A stretch of 11,160 nucleotides of DNA from Christensenellaceae bacterium (GTDB lineage: Bacteria > Bacillota > Clostridia > Christensenellales > DTU072): contig JAISKW010000105.1 of assembly GCA_031260775.1 (NCBI GenBank), positions 1 through 11,160 on the forward strand, in the 5' to 3' direction. The notes beneath the pieces are model-generated. The model worked only from the letters and a program-made list of their open reading frames with translations. It searched no databases and was not told the origin of the DNA. Positions 6,497 to 11,160 of the stretch are shown piece after piece (positions within the stretch are counted from its first letter, which is position 1; each line of letters opens with the position of its first letter). The position numbers and the translations under genes are program-made.

Positions 6497-7954
6497 TCAG
6501 TAATTCTCGTTTTTCAGCTTAATATCCCATACGGATTTGGTAAAAATATCCTTAAAGTCGTTATCGCGTGTGATATATTCGTCTTTCGGCTTTTTGGAGG
6601 GCTTAGAATACTGCGAGATTTTAGTTTTCAGCTTAGTATGCGCCTCCTCGATGCCCTCGATGTTCAGCTTGTTTGCCGATTTCGCCTCGGATAACAACTT
6701 GATTGCGTACTTGAACGGCGCGACAAGCTCGTCCTTCGACAGTGCCGCCGCCGCCATTACCTCGCCGTGCGTGAAGCCCCAATGCTCTATAATGTTCTTG
6801 TACGCTTCCTTATCCGACTGATAAACTATATAATTTCCCACGCAGCACGCCGCCATTACCTCTTTTAAGCCCGTTTCGAACTGCTTTTCGCGCGCCTCAG
6901 CCGCCAAAACCGCATCTTTTGTTACAATTCCCGCGGTAAAAAGATTTTCAACGAATTGGTTTAACGTCTCCACCGTGCGGATGCCGCTCGCGCCTGCGAA
7001 CCTTGTCGCCTCCTCTAATGCGTCAAGCGTGTAGCCGCGCCCCTCCCACGGGATAATAAAACTTTCGATAACAATGTCGTAGCGGATAAATCCGCCGCCA
7101 AAATATTTAGCTATCAAAGCCGCCAATTCCTGCCGTGCGGTTTTGTTTTTTACGAACTCCTCAATTTCCGAAATCGTAAACGCTTTTGCTTGTAAGAGCT
7201 CCTCGATAAGGCGTTTCAGTGCTCCGAACCCGCCTTTTTTGCATATTGATGCCGCTTTGTTTAATGCTTCGTCGGTAAATCCAAGCTTGTTTTTCCAAGA
7301 AAGATACTCGCTTATTTCCTCCGAAACCGGCGCGGAGGTGCTACCCGCCAAAGATAAAAGTCCCGCGAGCGCACCTTTTGAAAACTCAATTTCAAGGAGG
7401 GCGTTGTCAATTTTCTCGCAGTTGCCGCCCGCGGTTTTCAAAATTCTTTCGGCGAACGAAATTATTTGGTTCTTCGATGTGCGACCGCTTTTTACGCAAT
7501 GCTTAACGATAAGTAAAAATGCGTCCTGCTCGCAGTTGTATTCCTTTACGAATTTTATAAACTCAAGTTTTTCGTCTTCCGAATAGAACTTGCCCGATAC
7601 ATTGTCTACATTGGCGGCGAACGAGGAGAACTCCTCGGCGTTGTAGCGGATTATTGCGGGCTTCGCGCTTTTAACGGGGTGGAATGTTATTGTAAAAGGC
7701 GAACGCGACAGCGAAATTACGCCCTTGCTATCCCAGTATTCGAACGCCGCAATAACGGTTTCTTGCGAAAGTTTGAGGTCAAGCGCGATTCGCTCCAACG
7801 CGTCCGCGCCCTTGCCCGAGTTCGCTAAATATAAAGCATACAGATAAATTTTAACGTCTAACGGGTCGGCTTTCGGCAAAAATGACAAAAAAAACGCATT
7901 GTCGATGTGCGTTTGCGTGTCGCGGATATAGTCGTTACCAAGATATAAATTCAT
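6497..7954 (-). CDS. DnaD-family protein with several DnaB_2-like modules
   Basis: DnaD-family proteins of Firmicutes help load the replicative helicase at origins or restart sites. This 485-aa protein has an N-terminal winged-helix-like region (about 30-95) with the characteristic LSQETVIAAFEYWDSKGVISL stretch. After it come helical segments resembling the DnaD/DnaB_2 C-terminal module at about 124-190, 211-270, 295-350 and 385-443. The last is the clearest, with the hallmark YKNIIEHWGFTHGEVMAAA. The second has YLSWKNKLGFTDEALNKAA, and the first and third are more diverged. Bacillus DnaD is about 230 aa with one such module, so this is an enlarged form. A lysine-rich tail at 443-485 may bind DNA. 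The ATG at 7954 lies 11 bp after truA and has no Shine-Dalgarno. The family is confident; the number of modules and whether it acts as DnaD or as a DnaB-like loader are inferred. Confidence 0.88.
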   Translation of the reverse strand: MNLYLGNDYIRDTQTHIDNAFFLSFLPKADPLDVKIYLYALYLANSGKGADALERIALDLKLSQETVIAAFEYWDSKGVISLSRSPFTITFHPVKSAKPAIIRYNAEEFSSFAANVDNVSGKFYSEDEKLEFIKFVKEYNCEQDAFLLIVKHCVKSGRTSKNQIISFAERILKTAGGNCEKIDNALLEIEFSKGALAGLLSLAGSTSAPVSEEISEYLSWKNKLGFTDEALNKAASICKKGGFGALKRLIEELLQAKAFTISEIEEFVKNKTARQELAALIAKYFGGGFIRYDIVIESFIIPWEGRGYTLDALEEATRFAGASGIRTVETLNQFVENLFTAGIVTKDAVLAAEAREKQFETGLKEVMAACCVGNYIVYQSDKEAYKNIIEHWGFTHGEVMAAAALSKDELVAPFKYAIKLLSEAKSANKLNIEGIEEAHTKLKTKISQYSKPSKKPKDEYITRDNDFKDIFTKSVWDIKLKNENY

Positions 7955-7965
7955 TAAAAATAGGG

Positions 7966-8715
7966 TTATTCGTAAATGACATTAACAAGAGTAAGCCCTT
8001 TTGCAGGCAGCGTTTTGAATACACAATCGCCGCGTTCGCCGTTGTCAAGCATTCGTTTAAGGTCATCTACGGTCAACTTCCCCTTGCCGACCTCCAAAAG
8101 TGCGCCGGCGAGCATCCGAACCATATTGTACAAAAAGCCGGTGCCGGTTATTTCCAAATAAAGGTTGTCGCCTTCCGCTGTTGCCTTAACATTATATATC
8201 AATCTTTCGGTAGTTAAAACAGTACGCGCCTCCGACGAAAACGCTCTGAAGTCGTGCAACCCCTCAAAAACCGCCGCCGCTTGCTGCATTTTTGCAACAT
8301 TTATGCTCTGCCTAAGCGGCACATAAAACGAAAACCGTTCCCTTAAAGGGTGCAACGCTTCGCTGAAATAAAACGCATATCGGTACGTCTTTTTCTTTGC
8401 CGCGTACTGCGCGTGGAATTCTGCCGAAACGGGTTTATATTTGACAATGCTTATCGCCTCGGGCAACAAACAGTTCACATGGTGAATTACCGACGGCAAG
8501 TTCTTCGCTTCGCAAACGGAATCGAAATGCGCCGCCTGCGCAAGGGCATGCACGCCTTTATCCGTCCGTCCGCTTGCGACAAGAATAATTTTCTCCCTCA
8601 AAACCGTGCGGAACGCGCTTTCTAAAATCTCTTGCACGGTGTTTTGCGCGTTTTTTTGGCGTTGCCAACCGGCGAAGTCCGTGCCGTCATATTCGATGTT
8701 TATTAAATACCTCAT
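7966..8715 (-). CDS. truA: tRNA pseudouridine synthase A
   Basis: TruA converts uridines at positions 38-40 of the tRNA anticodon arm to pseudouridine. The 249-aa protein is full length. It shows the N-terminal YDGTDFAGWQRQ motif (9-20), the catalytic SGRTDKGVHA motif with Asp52, the KKKTYRYAFY segment with the conserved Tyr near 111, and the C-terminal GTGFLYNMVRMLAG motif. The ATG overlaps the stop of the upstream PLP-enzyme gene by 4 bp (ATGA), so translation is probably coupled, which would explain the absence of a ribosome binding site. The DnaD-like gene follows after 11 bp. Confidence 0.97.
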   Translation of the reverse strand: MRYLINIEYDGTDFAGWQRQKNAQNTVQEILESAFRTVLREKIILVASGRTDKGVHALAQAAHFDSVCEAKNLPSVIHHVNCLLPEAISIVKYKPVSAEFHAQYAAKKKTYRYAFYFSEALHPLRERFSFYVPLRQSINVAKMQQAAAVFEGLHDFRAFSSEARTVLTTERLIYNVKATAEGDNLYLEITGTGFLYNMVRMLAGALLEVGKGKLTVDDLKRMLDNGERGDCVFKTLPAKGLTLVNVIYE

Positions 8716-9851
8716 GCGAGGGCGTTTGTAAGGTCGTCGATTAAGTCCTTGACGTTTTCAATTCCGACGGAGAGGCGCAAAAGGCACGTATTAATACCTC
8801 TTGCATCCCGTTCGTCTTTGGGAACGTCGGCGTGCGTTTGAACCGCGGGATAGGTAATTAAACTTTCCACTCCGCCCAACGATTCGGCAAATGAAATGAC
8901 TTTTACGGTTTCCAAAACGTGTTTTACGGTATCCTCAGAGTCTACTTCGAACGAAATCATACCCCCGAATCCGCTTGCTTGCTTTTTTGAAACCGCATAG
9001 CCGTCATGGTCTTTCAACCCGGGATAGTAAACCTTTGTAACCTTCTTTTGCCCCCTTAAAAACTCCGTAATCTTGCCGGCGTTTTCGTTGATTCTATCCA
9101 TACGGATATGCAAGGTTTTAAGCCCTCTTAAGGTTAAAAAGCTGTCGAACGGCGATAAACACGCGCCGACGGTTTTGTAAATAAAGCGTAATTTATCGGA
9201 CAAGTCCTGCGAATTTACAGCGACAACCCCCGCCAAAGTATCGTTATGTCCTGCAAGATACTTTGTTCCGCTATGGATTTCTATATCCGCGCCGAGTTCG
9301 AGCGGTCGTTGGAAGTACGGCGATAAAAAGGTGTTATCTACAATCAGGAGCGCGCCGTGTTTATGTGCAAGCGTTGCTGCCGCCGCTATGTCGGTAACCC
9401 TCATCATCGGGTTTGTGGGCGTTTCTATCAGCAACGCTTTGGTGTTTTTATCAATAAGCTTCTCAACGGCTTTTAAGTCCGCCGTGTCTATTGAAACGAT
9501 TTCAACGCCGTTTTTTGCCGTGATATTGCGGAGCAGACGGATAATTCCGCCGTACATATCCTCGCTTGTTATGATTTTATCGCCTTGCTTAAACAACTCC
9601 GCAACCTGCGCCACCGCCGCCATACCCGACGAATAGCACAACGCGTCGTGCGCGCTCATAATTTGCGCCAGGGACTCCTCCAACACCGTACGGGTCGGGT
9701 TCGAAAGCCTCGAGTAATCGAAGCCCGTTGATTGGTTCAATCCGATATGCTTAAATGTCGCGCTTTGGTATATCGGCACGCACACCGCGCCTGTTTTTTC
9801 TTCGAACGATAAAGCATTTTTACCGTGAACGATTTCAGTTTCTAATTTCAT
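8712..9851 (-). CDS. Cystathionine gamma-synthase/lyase-family PLP enzyme
   Basis: This is a 379-aa, full-length member of the Cys/Met-metabolism PLP-dependent family (fold type I, cytoplasmic). Visible landmarks are the FDYSRLSNPTR substrate/cofactor loop (44-54), SSGMAA (74-79), VDNTF with the PLP-ring Asp172, SGTKYLAGHND with the Schiff-base Lys197, and SLGGVESLITYP with Glu329. That glutamate is the position that in gamma-synthases and gamma-lyases differs from E. coli-type beta-lyase. The FKHIGLNQSTGFDY segment resembles Bacillus MetI, while the middle region resembles MetC, so sequence alone does not decide between cystathionine gamma-synthase, gamma-lyase and beta-lyase. It lies 10 bp after the LRR gene and overlaps truA by 4 bp. 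Nearest purine-rich site is GGAAG, about 15 nt from the ATG. No T-box or SAM riboswitch is seen in the 10-bp gap, so any such control would have to act from the operon promoter outside the window. Confidence 0.93.
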   Translation of the reverse strand: MKLETEIVHGKNALSFEEKTGAVCVPIYQSATFKHIGLNQSTGFDYSRLSNPTRTVLEESLAQIMSAHDALCYSSGMAAVAQVAELFKQGDKIITSEDMYGGIIRLLRNITAKNGVEIVSIDTADLKAVEKLIDKNTKALLIETPTNPMMRVTDIAAAATLAHKHGALLIVDNTFLSPYFQRPLELGADIEIHSGTKYLAGHNDTLAGVVAVNSQDLSDKLRFIYKTVGACLSPFDSFLTLRGLKTLHIRMDRINENAGKITEFLRGQKKVTKVYYPGLKDHDGYAVSKKQASGFGGMISFEVDSEDTVKHVLETVKVISFAESLGGVESLITYPAVQTHADVPKDERDARGINTCLLRLSVGIENVKDLIDDLTNALA

Positions 9852-9861
9852 ATTTGTATAA

Positions 9862-11160
9862 CTATGCTTCCACCTGCGTTATATTTTCCGGCAAGAATGT
9901 GTTCGGTAAAGCAGTAATGTAGTCGGATATTAACGTGTTGTATACCTGCAATTTCCTTGCCGCGTTAACGCCGCCGCCGCCGAATGCGTTGTCGCTAAAG
10001 TGCGGTAAAATAGAGGTTGCTTTGCGGATAATGATTACATCGATATTGCTGTCCTCAAACGCGAGCGCGCGTATTTGAATCAAGTTCGAACTTACACCGA
10101 ACTCTACCTTCTTCAGGGTTGAGGTAATGCCCATTTCGCCGCGGAATGCATACGGCATTATCACCGTTATCGCGTTGCTTGCGACATAAGTTTGTGATAA
10201 CAGCCCGACATATCTTATCAAATATGTGCCGAAAATAATTTCGGTTTCGGAGTTTTTCTGCTCGTCAACATACCATTTGGTATCCTCAACCGCGAGGTAT
10301 GTCATCTCGAATGTGTCGCTTGTGAAAGCGGGACTGCCCGTTTCAAACCCGCCGAAGCCGTTTAATTTAAGGCATCTTTCAAACGCATAATCTCCTATTT
10401 TGGTAACATCGGCAGTTAACGTCACGGTCGTTAGATTTATAGCCCCCGAGAACGCGTACGGAGCAATTTCTACGGGCACGCCCGTTTGAAGCGTAACCGT
10501 CGTTAGATTTTTTGCATTCGCAAAAGCATAACTTTCGATTTTGACTATACTGTACGTGCCGCCGTTAAGAGACAAACCGTTCATATTGTACCCCGTGCCG
10601 TCTTTTGCCGCGGGGTACACAAGTAACGAGAAATTACTGCCGCCCTGCGTTTTGTACAACACGCCGTTCAGGGTTTTATAGTTACTGCAAGCCGCGGGAA
10701 CTATGATTTCTTTAAGCGTTGAAATATTCTTAAGCGCGCCGGCGTTTATCTGTATTATTGCCGCACCGGAAAACTCAATCGATTGAATATCATAAGTGTG
10801 ACCGCTTACAAAAGCCGTGTCCGTAATACCGGTGACGTTTACACCCGAATACTGCGCCGGAATAACAATTTCTTTATTTATTCCGCGGTTTTGAGGCGCA
10901 AAGCCGCTAACAAGATAGCCGGTTGTTTCCTCGTCATAGGTATAAATAAGCCCTTCCGTTCCGACGTTCTTATCAATCCACACGGGGTAAAGGTAAATGT
11001 TGTTTCTAATGGTTTCGGTTGCAAAATCAAACAGAGGCGCGTCGGGGTTAATCACGCTTTCATCGCCTTGCGCAAAACCCAAAAGTTTGGGATTTACTAA
11101 AGAAGTCGGTGCTTTCAACTCTCCGACACCCACGCCGATAACGGGTATGCTCGCGCCGTC
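9862..11160 (-). CDS. BspA-type leucine-rich-repeat surface protein, 5' end off the window
   Basis: The frame is open to the right edge (432 residues before the stop), so the start and any signal peptide lie outside; an in-frame GTG at 11133 is not a credible start. Counting from the edge, residues about 41-63 (LFDFATETIRNNIYLYPVWID) match the end of a Listeria-Bacteroides (Flg_new/InlB B-type) repeat. The rest shows BspA-type (LRR_5) repeats: YAF-motifs at about 211, 235 and 258 are 23-24 residues apart, in the pattern YAF-x5-LTTVTL, with further AF motifs near 116, 337, 367 and 392. No LPXTG, choline-binding or SLH anchor is present at the C-terminus, which ends in ordinary LRR-like sequence. 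Attachment must therefore be N-terminal or absent. Such proteins typically mediate adhesion or protein binding at the cell surface. The stop is 10 bp before the PLP-enzyme gene. Confidence 0.9.
   Translation of the reverse strand, partial: DGASIPVIGVGVGELKAPTSLVNPKLLGFAQGDESVINPDAPLFDFATETIRNNIYLYPVWIDKNVGTEGLIYTYDEETTGYLVSGFAPQNRGINKEIVIPAQYSGVNVTGITDTAFVSGHTYDIQSIEFSGAAIIQINAGALKNISTLKEIIVPAACSNYKTLNGVLYKTQGGSNFSLLVYPAAKDGTGYNMNGLSLNGGTYSIVKIESYAFANAKNLTTVTLQTGVPVEIAPYAFSGAINLTTVTLTADVTKIGDYAFERCLKLNGFGGFETGSPAFTSDTFEMTYLAVEDTKWYVDEQKNSETEIIFGTYLIRYVGLLSQTYVASNAITVIMPYAFRGEMGITSTLKKVEFGVSSNLIQIRALAFEDSNIDVIIIRKATSILPHFSDNAFGGGGVNAARKLQVYNTLISDYITALPNTFLPENITQVEA

Noticed and set aside
7143..7586. 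147-aa plus-strand frame inside the dnaD-like gene
   Set aside because: It is fully antisense to a coherent DnaD-family protein and is poor in recognisable motifs; it is a shadow frame.
10421..10520. Direct nucleotide repeat around two GTCGTTAGATTT stretches
   Set aside because: It is explained by consecutive LRR units encoding the same LTTVTL strand, not by a separate repeat element.

Overview
The window looks like a chromosomal segment of an uncultured, monoderm, Clostridia-like Firmicute, probably from a gut or similar anaerobic setting. The evidence is a multi-module DnaD-family replication protein, a class II (Firmicutes-type) GalT, a lipobox lipoprotein with GLUG-like repeats, and a BspA-type leucine-rich-repeat surface protein carrying an InlB/Flg_new-like segment. 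Base composition is moderate. No rRNA, tRNA, CRISPR array, transposase, integrase or phage gene was seen.

Layout from left to right. The minus-strand gene at the left edge (1-445, 3' end outside the window) encodes a Pr6Pr / FAR-17a-AIG1-like membrane protein. Its candidate promoter sits so close to the ATG that the transcript may be leaderless. Next, also on minus, is class II galT (576-2144), with no galK or galE beside it. A divergent intergenic region follows. It holds a G8 tract, an excellent Shine-Dalgarno sequence in front of a 12-codon mini-ORF, and a TATAAT box for the only plus-strand gene, a 511-aa lipoprotein (2399-3934). That gene ends in a strong intrinsic terminator and faces the end of a long minus-strand gene cluster.

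The minus-strand cluster reads from the right edge to 4087: the 3' part of a secreted LRR protein, a cystathionine gamma-synthase/lyase-family PLP enzyme, truA, a DnaD-domain protein, a 340-aa single-pass membrane protein of unknown function, and der (EngA). Gaps are 10 bp, a 4-bp overlap, 11, 28 and 24 bp, so these six genes probably form one transcription unit mixing surface, sulfur-amino-acid, tRNA-modification, replication and ribosome-assembly functions. No pathway links them all.

Two features cut across the window. Two 28-bp near-identical palindromic repeats each lie just downstream of a minus-strand gene (galT and der) in the same orientation. Also, none of the eight visible gene starts has a canonical Shine-Dalgarno at normal spacing, which is unusual for a Firmicute. 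The content is otherwise largely ordinary housekeeping plus two cell-surface proteins. I found no convincing new defence or mobile system.
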